This document shows, piece after piece, positions 38,176 through 50,603 of a stretch of DNA of 64,000 nt (positions are counted from its first letter, which is position 1; each line of letters begins with the position of its first letter). This DNA is from Xestospongia bergquistia (Eukaryota; Porifera; Demospongiae; Haplosclerida; Petrosiidae), in assembly GCA_963965975.1 (NCBI GenBank), contig OZ014421.1:4577001-4641000 (forward strand). The letters run 5' to 3'. Both the position numbers and the translations under genes were made by a program. The notes beneath the pieces were generated by a model. It saw nothing but the letters and a program-made list of their open reading frames with translations, was not told the DNA's origin and did no database searches.

Positions 38176-38699
38176 CTGTGCATCAAGAAGTCTGTTTCCA
38201 GTAGAGCTGTTGGAACACCAGTTATGGTGGAATGGTCCCAATTGGTTGACCCAGCCACACACAGCTTGGCCTCATCAGTCAAACCTCCCTTGTATTGAGA
38301 CAACAGTGGAAAGGGTATATACACTCCACACAGTAACTCAGAAGGAGGTTCCTATTGATCATTACTCCAGTTATACCAAGTTGAAACGTGTCACAGCTTG
38401 GATTCTTCATTTTGTCAATAATTGTCATACCAACAAGAATGGTTGTTCTCTCCAGTTGTCTTCATCTCTGACTACTCAGGAGCTACACACAGCTGAAACC
38501 TATTGGATATCCATTGCTGAAGAAGATAGCTTACCTGAGGAAATTGAGACTATTAAGGAAAGTAAAATCCTACGTAGCTCTGATCCTTTGCTATCGCTCC
38601 ACCCAATCCTTGATTCATCTGGCATTCTACGTGTGGGTGGCAGAGACTGCGTCAAGAAGTAGTCATATTCAAGTCAGCATCCTGTCATCCTATCTGGAA

Positions 38700-39850
38700 A
38701 ATATCCTGTAACTAAGCTGATGATTCATTTTGAACACCTTCGCTTACTTCATGCTGGTCCTACATTACTAGCCTGTTCTCTGAACCATCGTTTCTACATC
38801 CTCGGAGGACGTAAAGCAATTCGATCAATCACCCACAGTTGTGTCATTTGTTGACGTACCTCAGCAAAGCCTCAACATCAGATGCTAGGTCACTTACCTA
38901 TTGAGCATCTCACTCCTGATCTCGTTTTTGACAAGGTTGGCGTGGACTATGCTGGCCCTTTCTACATCAAATATGGACATGTGAGGAAACCTACTGTAGT
39001 TAAAACCTATGCCAGTGTTTTTGTTTCACTTTCAGTGAAAACTGTGCATTTAGAACTGATGTCAGAATTAACAACTGAAGCCTTCCGAGCCTGTCTAAGG
39101 CGTTTCATATCTCGACGGGGGGAAACCAACTCTTATATGAGTGACCATGGTACAAATGTTGTGGGCGCAGCTCAGGAGATCAAAGAACTTATTGCATTTC
39201 TGAAAACCCAGAGGTCGCAAGATGCTATCTCTGAGTTTTGTTCAACACAAAATATACAGTGGAAGTTCATTCCTGAACACACTCCTCATTTTGGTGGCCT
39301 TTGGGAGGCAGCAGTGAAAAGTAGGAAAACGCATTTGAGACGTGTAATTGGCAGTGTGAAGCTGACATTTGAAGAGTTTACTACGGTTCTCGCTCAAGTG
39401 GAATCATGTCTCAACAGTAGACCTCTCGTCTCTCTCCCACTAGATGATGATGGAACAGGAGCTCTCACTCCTGGGCACTTTCTCATCGGCAGACCATTGG
39501 AAGCTCTGCCTGATCCCTCATTCTCATACCGTTCCCTCATTCTTTTTTGTCACTGGCACCTATGTCAAGCTCTTGTACATCATTTCTGGCAACATTGGTC
39601 ATCTGAGTACATCACTAGTCTGAAAAGCTATACAAAATGGCACTATCCATCAAGAAATATTTGTGTTGGAGATATTGTGATTTTGCAACAGGATAATTTA
39701 ATTCCCTTGAAATGGCCACTTGCCAGAATGATTAAGATTCATGCAGGCAAAGATGATCACATGCGAGTAGTCACTGTGAAGACAAACTCAGGAACCTACA
39801 AGAGACCAATCTCTAAAATAGCCTTGTTGTTACCCTCTCAAGATGATTAA
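38700..39850 (+). pseudogene. Integrase region of the BEL/Pao element
   Basis: The zinc-binding part (HRFYILGGRKAIRSITHSC, then CVIC) precedes a TGA at about 38853. From 38882 to 39850 one open frame of 322 aa carries the core: DKVGVDYAGPFYIKYG (first D), MSDHGTNVVGAAQE (second D), and HTPHFGGLWEAAVKS (E). Then comes the C-terminal GDIVILQQDNLIPLKWPLAR. The core triad D-D-E is intact. Confidence 0.88.
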
Positions 39851-39899
39851 TTATGACTCTTTATTGTTGTTAAAGACCATCTGGTCTTGGCCGATGGTA

Positions 39900-40082
39900 T
39901 GTTAATGTTCATTATAGTTTGTTTATGTATTATCATTCATTTCCTGTTTGACCATCATTTACACTAACTATCATTTTCTTAATTAATTGATCTCGTATAA
40001 TTGGAAACACACACTTTTGAAAAGAAAGTTTTGTTGAATGTTAATTTTTTGTGTCTCGTTCAATCGAGGAGAGAACTCAACA
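39900..40082 (+). repeat. 3' LTR of the BEL/Pao element
   Basis: Differs from the 5' LTR by about seven changes in 182 bases, including T/C at several sites and one inserted T. Followed by CATAT. A good polypurine tract is not obvious just upstream. Confidence 0.92.
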
Positions 40083-40352
40083 CATATTCATAATGTTTTT
40101 GGAAAAAATAGGTTTATGGGATGGAAATTCCCCCTAATTATGAAGGGTCTGACATAAACATTGTCTCATAGATTTATGCCAAAACATTTATCAAATTAAT
40201 TAATTAAGACAATATCATTGAATATAGTTATACATGTATCTTATCATTAGGTAATCATATACACTTTCAATTAAGAGACTTACTTCCTTTATAATTTCTG
40301 ACATATTTCAGTCACATACATGATGACAGATAGGCTGCTACCTGGAAATAAT

Positions 40353-41446
40353 ATGACTGATCATTCTTTGGATACGGAAAGTGAAAAGTCTTGTATACAA
40401 ATACAACTTCTGAACAAAACTACAACAATGAAAACAATACTGATCTTTGGCAGAGATCATCATGTTCCTCTGACTCCAGCTATTGTTAAAGAGGCATGGC
40501 AAGTTATTCAAGTTGGTCCACAGGACATTGTAACTATTGCTTATCCTGAAGATACATCAGTGGGTGCTTTTTATACTAGAGAAGATGGTTCACAAGTGAA
40601 TATTGGACCTTATCCAGCTAAACCTGGTACTACCTGGACCTGCCAGATGAATACACAATATGATGATGGTACTATGGAGATAGAACGTGAGTAAAGCTAG
40701 CTTTTCTAGAGACCTAGACATTACTGCTGTGTGTATATGTATATACTAATTGAAAAATGCTCTATACAATGTTTAGTTTTTTCTTGTAACCATATAAATG
40801 GAATAATCATTTTAATATTGCCAGATGACATTTAACAAAAAGAAGCTATCATAATTATCCACTGCATCTAGGTAGCTGGCAAAGACGACACCATACTTTA
40901 ATGTGTAGTTAATATTAATTTCTAGACCTTAGACTTTAAACCTTTGAACCTATACTATAATATTTTCAAATAAAATACAATGTTTCTCTGCCCACTACCT
41001 AGACACTTTGTATTTTATTAACCTCACTATTTGCTGTTCTAGATAAAGCTTCACCTAATAATCATGGTGTCTACATGATCTACAACAAGCCTCCTGTTGC
41101 ATGGTCTGGTCGTAAGTTAAATGTTGGGCTCTATAAAGATGACAAGGTTCTACTTGTCAAGCAAGATTTACGTGTTGGAGATTATGTTGAATTGAAGCCA
41201 ACTAACAAACTTTATTTCTGTTGTATGGGGTCAGCATCACCAACACATCCTTCTTTTGATATCAATGCTGTATTTTCAAGTGCTAGGAGAGGAAGTACAG
41301 GAGATGATGTTGATTTCTTTGATGCTGAATTCTCACCATTGATTCAAATTGATTTACACCAATATCCTAATGGGATGGAGGTTACTGTGCAAGAAAATGA
41401 AATGAGTGGCCAAATTCTGTTTATCACTAAACCTCATTACTCATAA
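40353..41446 (+). CDS. Uncharacterised two-exon family protein, copy 7 (intact)
   Basis: Exons 40353-40686 and 41043-41446, phase-1 intron of 356 nt, 245 aa. Start chosen at MTDHSLDTESEKSC because this ATG aligns with copies 8 and 10; an in-frame ATG at 40320 would add 11 residues (MMTDRLLPGNN), and the related stretch before copy 9 lacks that ATG. Distinct changes: IVTIAYPEDTS and LLVKQDLRVGDYV. Function unknown. It stands right after the BEL/Pao element. Confidence 0.83.
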
Positions 41447-41997
41447 ATACTATATTTTAGACATAAACAATCATTTCATTCTTGTAACTGTCTGTACAGT
41501 GTCTTTGGCTGCATACTAATTAATTGTGTTAATGTTACACTAATGAAACTTCCTTTATGCTAAAAACAAGATTATTCTAATGTAATATGCATACACAATA
41601 AGATGCAATAAACTTGATTGGCCTATATATATGTATTAGGTTAAGTAGATATTTGAGGAGTGCTGGAAATTGCTCACACTAATAAAGATGGTTGCTCCTG
41701 TCAACACTGATGAAGCAAGCTTTCTTGATCTGGAAGTGTATTTGATGCTACTAGGTTACAGTTTACATAATACACTCACATTTTAAGACACATAAAATTA
41801 TAAATCAAAAACTAATTCAAATTTTATTGTGTGCATGGCAGCTAGTAAATATGTGCAATGAATTCTTAGAAGTCTCACTTATATCATATATTTAACTACC
41901 ATGTGTGCATTTTGTACTTGTCAGTCAGTTTAGTCCTAGTGCTTCCCTTCCTTAATTTTATTTACTGAGTTAAATATTATTATTTTGCTAAACAAAT

Positions 41998-42941
41998 ATG
42001 GTAGATCATTCTATGGATAGTGAAGGCAGAAAGTCTTGTATACAAATACAACTTCTTAACAAAACTACAACAATGAAAACAATACTGGTCTTTGGAAGAG
42101 ATCATCATGTTCCTCTAACTCCTGCTATTGTTGAAGAAGCATGGCAAGTTATTCAAGTTGGTCCACAAGGCAATGTTACTTTTGAATATCCTGAAGATAC
42201 ATCAGTTGGGGCCTACTATACTAGAGAAGATGGTTCACAAGTCAATATTGGACCTTATCCAGCTAAACCTGGTACTACCAGATGAATACACAATATCATG
42301 ATGGTACTATGGAGATAGAACGTGAGTAAAGCTAGCTATTCCAGAGACATAGACATTACTGCTGTTTCTTGTATATACTAATTAAAAATGCTCTAAACAA
42401 TCTTTATTTTGTAACCATATAATTGGAACAAAGCATGATCATATTGCCAAATGCCATTTAAACAAATAGAAGGTATCATGATTATCATATTTTATTCACT
42501 GCATCTTGATAACCTTATTATATATTTATTCTTTTAGATAAAGCTCCTCCCAATAATCATGGTGTCTACATGATCTACAATAAACCTCCTGCTGCATGGT
42601 CTGGTCGTAAGTTAAATATTGGGCTCTATAAAGATGAGAAGGTTCTACTTGTCAAGCGAAATTTACGTGTTGGAGATTATGTTGAATTGAAGCCAACTAA
42701 CAAGCTTTATTTATGTTGTATGGAAGTAGCATCACCTTCAAGTCCAGGATTTGATATCAATGCTGTATTTGCAAATACTAACAGAAGAAGCTTTGGAGAA
42801 CATGTTGATTTCTTTGATGCTGAGTTCACACCATTGACTCCAATTGATTTACATCAGTATCCTAATGGAATGGAGGTTATTGTACAAGAAAATGAAATGA
42901 GTGGTCAAATACTGTTTATTCCTAAGCCTCATTACTCATAA
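41998..42941 (+). pseudogene. Family copy 8: 10-nt deletion in exon 1, exon 2 intact
   Basis: Exons 41998-42321 and 42538-42941. Exon 1 is 324 nt where the others are 334: TGGACCTGCC is missing after GGTACTACC (near 42279). The frame then hits TGA at once, giving a 95-aa product that lacks the whole second half. Exon 2 is fully open (NKPPAAWSG to PKPHYS), so the break is recent. Copy 1 has a 6-nt loss at the same place. A truncated one-domain protein is possible. Confidence 0.82.
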
Positions 42942-44167
42942 TTATAATATATCTATACATGTAGTATGAATCAATACATGAACAATAACAATATACTTTT
43001 AATATTGGTCTTCCTCAGAGGTAGTGAACATTCAATGCTGTTAACTGTATGTATAGTGTATCTTAGCTTGTTGACATTTTATGATGTAATTAAGCTCAAG
43101 TTTAATAATGACTATTTGTTTCAGTCATCCATTCCTATGTCCATTAATTTGGGTGTTGACAATACATTGTAATTAATTTGTTTTTTGTTCACATGTTGCT
43201 TGTATGTAGAACATGCATGTTAATTTATTGTCTTTGATTTTTGACTTCTTTAACAAACTTTATTTTTTAAAATAGTGTATACAACTTGTCAACTACAAAA
43301 TATAACAATATTTGAAAGGACTATTGTTGTTATTATCATTATCATTTGACAGAACAATGGAGGACAAGAATATAAAAATGACAAGTTTGAGGTGGTGATT
43401 GTATGAAGGATTATTAGCAAGAGGAAGTGATAAATGTTGTGTTAGTTGGATTGAATTGGATGTGAGAGATAGTAACAGATGTAACATGAACATGGACACT
43501 AAATGAACAAGTATTTGATGGATCAAATTTGGTGAGGAAGTATAACCAAGTATTTTTCAACTGTCCTATAATGATGGTAAAAAACATACAACGTTAATTG
43601 AAGGGAGAGTATTCCACAGTCTAAGTATTCTATGAGAGTAATTAGTGTGTGAAAGAAAAAGAATTATTGTTTATTTGAGAACTTGAAGATTGAATATTGG
43701 AGGAACTATAGGATACTCAATTATTGATATCAAAACAGATAAGGAGTTAGACACTTAATTATAAAGAGGATGTGAGAGACATGATTTATAGTTAGAGTAG
43801 TAGTCATTTAAAATATACTTCATGACATGTCTTTCACTATTCTAAACTTCCTCAATACAATAAGGACACTAGCTAGACTTGTGAGTTATATAGTATTTGA
43901 AATCTAATAATAGATAGATAAATATAGAGGTTTTCTAATGACAAATGAGATCAAGTGTTTTGTAAGCTTTGCCAATAAGAAAATGTTAATGATTACTTTG
44001 AGATAGATCAGTAGACGTAATCTCAAGGTTACAATGGCATTGTTTATCTGATTTTAATTATCATTTATAATTATATACAATTTCAATTCAATAACTTACT
44101 TCCTTTATAATTCCTGACATATTTTATTCACACATTCTAGCAGACAAACTGCTACCTGTAAATAATA
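42942..44167 (-). mobile_element. Spacer with an old LINE 3' end (minus strand)
   Basis: 42942-43280 is AT-rich with no gene. About 43290-44000 matches the LINE remnants of 19914-20700 and 25870-26500 (CATTTGACAGAACAATGGAG at 43344, CACAGTCTAAGTATTC at 43614, GACACTAGCTAGACTTGTGA at 43863). It is too decayed to read as protein. Confidence 0.65.
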
Positions 44168-44853
44168 TGGCTGATCATTCTAGGGATTCCTGTTATTGTT
44201 GAAAAGGCATGGCTATGATGGCAAGTTATCAAAGATGGTCCACAGAGCTATGATTATCCAGAAGATACATCAGTGGGGGGCTATTATACTAAAGAATATA
44301 GTTCACAAGTAAATATTGGGTCTTTTTGCTAAACTTGGTACAACCTGGACCTGTAACATATTGGATATACAGTATGATGATGGCAATATGGTGATAGTAA
44401 TGACTATTTATGAAATTCCTACAATGTTCTTTCCAATAAAGTTAAAGCTATCTCAATCTGCTGAGAAAATACTTTTATGTTTTTCAGCTAAAGCTCCTCC
44501 CAATAACTGTGGTGTCTACATAGCCTATAATAAACCATGGTCTTGTCTGATGGTAAAGCTCTTAATGTTAAGTGTAATTTACGTTTTAGAGATTAAGTTG
44601 AATTGAAACCAACTAACAAGCTTTATTTCTGTTGTATGGAGGTAGCATCACATACATATCCTTCTTTTGATATCAATGTTGTATTTGCAAGTGCTAGGAG
44701 AAGAAGCATAGGAGATGATATTGATTTCTTTGATGCTGAGTTCACACCTTGATTCAAATTGATTTACACCAATATCCTAATTGGATGGAGGTTACTGTGC
44801 AAGAAAATGAAATGAGTGGACGAATACAGTTCATCACTAGACCTCATTATTTA
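44168..44853 (+). pseudogene. Family copy 9: heavily decayed
   Basis: Starts ATGGCTGATCATTCTAGGG at 44168, then a deletion removes most of the IQIQLLNKT to RDHHVPLT part. VEKAW and DTSVGGYYTKE remain with frameshifts between. Exon 2 begins after TTTTCAG at 44487 (APPNNCGVYIAYNKP) and also has deletions and stops, but keeps the C-terminal ENEMSGRIQFITRPHY in one frame. Not functional. Confidence 0.85.
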
Positions 44854-44869
44854 GACATTCACTATCATT

Positions 44870-45388
44870 TGATGCTTGTAACTGCATGTACAGTGTCTTT
44901 TGCTTACGTACTAATGAAATCTGTTAATGTTACACTGATACTAAAACAAGATTATTCTAACATTCTGATCAATGCTGTATGTATACACAATAAGACACCA
45001 TAAAGTTGATAGGCCTATATATATATATATATTAGATCAAAGATATTTAATGAGTACTGGAAATTGCTCACATTAGTAAAGATGATCGCTCCTATTAACA
45101 ACAACGTACCAAACTTTCTGTAAGTGTATTTGATTCTACCAGATTACAGCTTACATAATACACTCAAATTTAAAACACAGTGTTATAAGTAAAAATAATT
45201 CAAATTTAAATTGTGTGCATGACAGCTAGTAAAAATGTGTGAAGAGTTCTTGGAAGTCCAACTTAGATCATTTATTTAACTACCATTTTGCGCTTGTCAG
45301 TCAGTTTAGCCTAGTGCTTCCCTTCCTTAAACTCTTTTACTGGTACTGCGTTAACTATTACTTTATTCTATTAATTTTGCAAGTAAAT
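44870..45388 (+). other. Intergenic DNA paralogous to 41460-41997
   Basis: Shares GGCCTATATATAT, GAGTACTGGAAATTGCTCAC-like and CTAGTGCTTCCCTTCCTTAA with the spacer before copy 8, so copies 7-8 and 9-10 arose as a duplicated pair. No gene seen. Confidence 0.65.
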
Positions 45389-46421
45389 ATGGTAGATCAT
45401 TCTATGGATGGTGAAGACAGAACGTCTTGTATACAAATACAACTTTTGAACAAAACTACAACAACGAAAACAGTACTGGTCTTTGGAAGAGATCATCATG
45501 TTCCTTTGACTCCTGCTATTGTTGAAGAAGCATGGCAAGTTATTCAAGTTGGTCCACAGGGCAATGTTACTTTTGAATATCCTGAAGATACATCAGTAGG
45601 GGCTTTTTATACAAGAGAAGATGGTTCACAAGTGAATATTGGACCTTATCCAGCTAAACCTGGTACTACCTGGACCTGCCAGATGAATACACAATATGAT
45701 GATGGAGCTATGGAGATAGAACGTGAGTAAAGCTAGCTACTCCAGAGACATAGACATTAGTTGTAGTTATTCTTGTGTCTATATGTATATTAATTAAAAA
45801 TGTTCTATACGTACAACTATTTCTATTTTATATCCATATAAATGGAACAAAGCATGTTAATATTGCCAGATGACATTTCAGCAAAGAAAAGCTACCATGA
45901 TTATCATACTTTAATGTGTAGTTAATACTAACGTCTTGTCTTTAAACTTGAACCTAATTGTATATTAAAGTACAATGTTTTACTGCCTACTACCTAGACA
46001 CTTTATATTTCTTCTAGATAAAGCTCCTCCCAATAGTCATGGTGTCTACATGATCTACAATAAGCCTCCTGCTGCATGGTCTGGTCGTAAGTTAAATGTT
46101 GGGCTTTACAAAGATGAGAAGGTTCTAATTGTTAAGCGAAATTTACGTGTTGGAGATTATGTTGAATTGAAGCCAACTAACAAGCTTTATTTCTGTTGTA
46201 TGGAAGTAGCATCACCTACACATCCTTCTTTTGATATCAATGCTGTATTTGCAAGTGCTAGGAGAAGGAGTATAGGAGATGATGTTGATTTCTTTGATGC
46301 TGAGTTCACGCCATTGACTCAAATTGATTTACATCAATATCCTAATGGGATGGATGTTGCTGTGCAAGAAAATGAAATGAGTGGCCAAATACTGTTTATT
46401 CCTAAGCCTCATTACTCATAA
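45389..46421 (+). CDS. Uncharacterised two-exon family protein, copy 10 (intact)
   Basis: Exons 45389-45722 and 46018-46421, phase-1 intron of 295 nt, 245 aa. The ATG at 45389 (MVDHSMDGEDRTSC) aligns with copy 8; a longer upstream open stretch is not supported by the paralogues. The full set of family marks is present: FGRDHHVPLTPAIVEEAWQV, FEYPEDTSVGAFYTRED, NKPPAAWSGRKLNVGLYKDE, VELKPTNKLYFCCM, DFFDAEFTPL and a PKPHYS end. It is the last plus-strand copy before the inverted subfamily III block. Function unknown. Confidence 0.87.
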
Positions 46422-46817
46422 TTATATTATATCAAAATACATGTAAAATATATCAATACACGAACAATAACAATATACTTTTAATATTGGTCTTTCCTAG
46501 AGCTCGAGGTAGTGAACACTCAATGCTGGTAACTGTATGTACAGTGTATCTTAGCTTGTTGACAGTTTATGATATAATTAAGCTCATGTTAATAATGAGG
46601 ATGCTTTCAACCATCTATTCTTGTGTCCATTAATGTGGTTGTTGATGTTGTATTTATTTTTTGAATTTGTTTTAAATAAGTACTGTGTATCATTCTGTGA
46701 TTTTTACTTATATAACAAATTTATTTTTAAAAATAGTTTATACATTACTCAGCTACAAAATCTAACAATATAGTATCTACTGATAAGACTATGGACTTAT
46801 CTAAGTATAGCCTTCAG

Positions 46818-47489
46818 TTAGATCATAAGCTGAAGCTGTAATGACCTCCTCCAGGTGCTTCATTGAGAGTGACCTCAATTCCATTAGGATAGTCACTGAG
46901 ATCAAATTCAGTGAGAGAACTGGTTATCTCCAGAGAGGTGAAGACATCACCGACTTTCAAATTACGTACCACTCCAAAGTACAATTTAGGCTGCAACATG
47001 AAGACAATTTGGTTGCCAACATGAACATCTTTCTAAGTTACCAAAAGATTTCCACCTTTATAAACACCGATGTCATACTTGCGTCCACTCCAAGAAGCAG
47101 GAGGGATGCTCTTGATAACAATGGTGTTATTGGGATTGGCAGGAACACCACGCTCTATAAACATAAATCTTAACAAACTTGCATTAACATTAACTTACTC
47201 TCTTTAAGTACTGCAGTAGCACTAGCAGATTCTTGACTGATCTCCCAGGTGGTTCTCTGCTTAGCACCAAATGGACCTGCTGTTATAAACTGACCACCCT
47301 TGAAATAAGTAGAACAAACTTGTATTTGCACAGGACAGACAAACTCAACACTAGTTTGTGCTCTGAGCACTTGCCAGGCTACATGTAAGTCTTTGGTGTA
47401 TTTGTGCTGACGTTCTTAGTAAAAACAACCACGCCAAAGTCTACATTTGGGGTAGCATTAATGTATTCGATGGGAATGTCAGTAGTCAT
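46818..47489 (-). pseudogene. Subfamily III copy, minus strand: dead
   Basis: Exon 1 47489-47199 and exon 2 47154-46818, with the same short intron as its neighbours. A 1-nt deletion near 47383 shifts exon 1, a CAG to TAG change in the LVTQKDV stretch stops exon 2 (near 47033), and a 7-nt deletion removes part of the C-terminal YSFSGQ. Otherwise it is about as similar to 48064-48743 as the live copies are to each other. Confidence 0.85.
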
Positions 47490-48063
47490 TTTTGTGAATA
47501 GCCAATTGAATGACTGACAAAGTGGTCATATTTTCATCTGTTTTATATCTGAGGTTGAAGATCAGCAACAAACTGTTTGGTGTTTGGCAGTATCACTTTA
47601 AGCTGCTGTACATTCAGTTACTTGAATAGTTTCATTTACTAAGTAATTATATATCTGTACAAGAAGTAAAACTGTTAAAGTTAATGATACTCTCATGACC
47701 TTTAGTGGTCAAATACATTAAATAGTTAGCTGTAAATTGTTGTCATAAAACATAGACTTCGTTCTACTTTTTATAATCAACTTACAACAGTTATAATTCC
47801 ATTGAAACTACTTAAATTATACTTAAACAAAACCTAACTCTACAATATTTTAAAAGGACATTTTTGCTTAATAATAGCTTTTAAAATGTATATTTTTCCT
47901 TTGAAAGTAGTAAGACAATTAAGTTCAACTAGAAAAAAATCAATGAAGAATAATGCATGTTTGTAATGAAATTTCATTAAGTGAAATCAAATACAAACTT
48001 AGTAATTCTATAAACAAAGTGCTAAATATAACTACAGTTCAATAGAAAAATTCTTCAGGTCAG

Positions 48064-48743
48064 TTAGATATTAGGCTGTCCATGGAAGCTGTAATGACCT
48101 CCTCCAGGAGCTTCTTTGAGAGTGACCTCAATTCCATTAGGATAGTCACTGAGGTCAAATTCAGTGAGAGAACTGGTGATCTCCAGAGAGGTGAAGACAT
48201 CTCCGACTTTCAAATTACGTACCACTCCAAAGTACAATTTAGGCTGCAACATGAAGTCAATTTGGTTGCCAACGTGAACATCTTTCTGAGTTACCAAAAG
48301 TTTTCCACCTTTATAAACACCGATGTCATACTTGCGTCCACTCCATGAAGCAGGAGGGATGCTCTTGATAACAATGGTGTTATTGGGATTGGCAGGAACA
48401 CCACGCTCTATAAACATAAATCTTAACAAACTTGCATTAATATTAACTTACTCTCTTTAAGTACTGCAGTAGCACTAGCAGATTCTTGACTGATCTCCCA
48501 GGTGGTTCCCAGCTTAGCACCAAATGGACCTGCTGTTATAAACTGACCACCCTGAGAATAAGTAGCACCAACTTGCATTTGCACAGGATAGACAAACTCA
48601 ACACTAGTTTGTCCTCTGAGTAATTGCCAAGCTACATAGTAGGTCTTTGGTGTATTTGTACTGAAGTTCTTAGTAAAGACAACCACTTCAAAGTCTACAT
48701 TTGAAGTGGCATTGATATATTTGATGGGAATATCAGTAGTCAT
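48064..48743 (-). CDS. Subfamily III two-exon protein, minus strand copy a (intact)
   Basis: Exon 1 48743-48452, exon 2 48407-48064, intron of only 44 nt (GTAAGT...TTTATAG), 211 aa. It begins MTTDIPIKYINATSNVDFEV and ends GGGHYSFHGQPNI. First half: YYVAWQLLRGQTSVEFVYP, VGATYSQGG, TAGPFGAKLGTTWEI. Second half: ERGVPANPNNT (partly coded across the junction), PPASWSGRKYDIGVYKGGKL, QIDFMLQPKLYFGVV. A TATAAAA lies 61-67 nt upstream of the ATG. Function unknown. Confidence 0.88.
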
Positions 48744-48803
48744 TTTTTAAAATGAATTGACTGCTTAGTGAATAACTAACAAAGTGGGTTATATTTTCAC
48801 CTG

Positions 48804-48810
48804 TTTTATA
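48804..48810 (-). promoter_or_regulatory. TATA box of minus-strand copy a
   Basis: TATAAAACAGGTGAAAATAT on the minus strand, 61-67 nt before the ATG. The same string precedes the copies starting at 49852 and 47489. Confidence 0.65.
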
Positions 48811-49172
48811 CTTGAGGTTAACATTGGAGACCAGTGAATAACTGTCTGGCAGTATCACTTTACACTGCTGTTCACTGCTTGCCAGTGACTACACTGATTT
48901 CATTTTGTAATCAACATACCACAATATCATTTCATTGAAACTAATTATTCTTGTACAAAAACCTAAATCAAGAATATTGTTACAAAAACAATCCTTTGAA
49001 AAAACTATAAGAGTAATAAGACAATGTACGTTCAACTAGAAAAAAGGATGATGAAGAACAATACATCTTGAACTGAAACTTAATCAAATGAAATCAAAAT
49101 ACAAATAATCCTATAAACTATGCTAACAGATTAATTATAGTTACTGTTCTGTAGAAAAAACCTTTAGATCAG

Positions 49173-49852
49173 TTAGATCATAGGCTGTCCAGAGAAGCTG
49201 TAACGACCTCCTCCAGGTGCTTCATTGAGAGTGACCTCAACTCCATTAGGATAGTCACTGAGGTCAAATTCAGTGAGAGAACTGGTGATCTCCAGAGAGG
49301 TGAAGACATCTCCGACTTTCAAATTACGTACCACTCCAAAGTACAATTTAGGCTGCAACATGAAGTCAATTTGGTTGCCAACATGAACATCTTTCTGAGT
49401 TACCAAAAGTTTTCCACTTTTATAAACACCAATGTCATACTTGCGTCCACTCCAAGATGCAGGAGGGATGCTCTTGATAACAATGGTGTTATTGGGATTG
49501 GCAGGAACACCACGCTCTATAAACATAAATCTTAACAAACTTGCATTAATATTAACTTACTCTCTTTAAGTACTGCAGTAGCAGTAGCAGATTCTTGACT
49601 GATCTCCCAGGTGGTTCCCAGCTTAGCACCAAATGGACCTGCTGTTATAAACTGACCACCCTGAGAATAAGTAGCACCAACTTGCATTTGCACAGGATAT
49701 ACAAACTGAACACTAGTTTGTCCTCTGAGTAATTGCCAAGCCACATAGTAGGTCTTGGGCGTGTTGGTACTGAAGTTCTTAGTAAAGACAACCACTTCAA
49801 AGTCTACATTTGAAGTGGCATTGATGTATTTGATGGGAATATCAGTAGTCAT
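49173..49852 (-). CDS. Subfamily III two-exon protein, minus strand copy b (intact)
   Basis: Exon 1 49852-49561, exon 2 49516-49173, 44-nt intron, 211 aa. Nearly the same as copy a; it ends GGGRYSFSGQPMI. A longer open stretch upstream (to 50005) contains the TATA box and so is not part of the protein; the ATG at 49852 aligns with the other copies. Copies a, b and the dead copy at 46818 look like the youngest duplicates in the window. Confidence 0.88.
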
Positions 49853-49911
49853 ATTTGTGAATGAAATGAGTGTTCGCTGAATGACTAACAAAGTGATTAT
49901 ATTTTCACCTG

Positions 49912-49918
49912 TTTTATA
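49912..49918 (-). promoter_or_regulatory. TATA box of minus-strand copy b
   Basis: TATAAAA on the minus strand, 60-66 nt before the ATG at 49852, in the same surroundings as copy a. Confidence 0.65.
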
Positions 49919-50214
49919 TCTGAGGTTGAAGACCAGTAACAAACTGTCTGGCAGTATCACATTACGCTGCTGTACATTGCTTGCCAGTGACTTGACTGGT
50001 TTCATTTACTAAGTAATTATATATCTATACAAAAAGTAAAATTATTAAAGTTGATGATACTCTCATGATCTTTAGTTGTCAAATGCATTAAATAGTTTCT
50101 GTAAATTGTTATTAATAAAATATAGACTTTATTGTACCTTTTGTAATCAACTTACTACAGTCATCATTCCATTGAAACTACTTATATTATTGAGAGTAAA
50201 TAAAAACATTTTCT

Positions 50215-50440
50215 AAAAAGGTAGGGATAGGTAATACCGTATAGCTTCAAATTTCTTGGTCCAAATTTTTCGTGATTATAAAATTATTGTTCACGAATTT
50301 AATAATTACTTTGAACGTGGTAGTTTTTCATTAATAACTCTAATTAATAATTTAATATGCCAATAAATTTCAAAATCCGTGCCATCTGGGCTTAAAACTC
50401 TTGAACAAAAACCGAAATCTATTTTAAGGATATTCTTTTA
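50215..50440. mobile_element. MITE-like fragment
   Basis: TACCGTATAGCTTCAAATTT and the TTTCGTGA / TCACGAA arms near 50265-50300 interrupt a stretch otherwise alike between the spacers of the minus-strand copies. It resembles CG-poor relics of short inverted-repeat elements. Low certainty. Confidence 0.35.
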
Positions 50441-50603
50441 AAAAGTTTTAAAAGTAATAACAAAAACTCAACTACAAAAAGGACAATGAATTAAGGCTTA
50501 TACATGTTGTACTAAAATGAAATCAAAATTCAAGTAAATCTATAAACTACATGCTAACATGTTAGAATATAGCTACTGTTCAGTAGAAAAATCTTCAGGT
50601 TAG

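Larger units (their letters stand above)
34038..40082 (+). mobile_element. BEL/Pao LTR retrotransposon, complete in structure, decayed in coding
   Basis: About 6.05 kb with LTRs of 182 and 183 bp (TGTTAATG...CTCAACA) about 96% alike by eye, and a 5-bp target duplication CATAT at 34033-34037 and 40083-40087. Inside, in order: primer site, Gag, CCHC knuckles, aspartic protease, reverse transcriptase, RNase H, integrase. This order and the motifs fit BEL/Pao. Several stops and frameshifts break the polyprotein, so the copy is not autonomous. No envelope-like gene is seen. Confidence 0.92.

Noticed and set aside
40320-40352. Earlier in-frame ATG for family copy 7
   Set aside because: The paralogous stretch before copy 9 lacks that ATG and the downstream one aligns with copies 8 and 10, though it cannot be excluded.
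49853-50005. Upstream extension of minus-strand copy b
   Set aside because: It holds the TATA box and is not conserved in frame with the other copies; the ATG at 49852 is shared.
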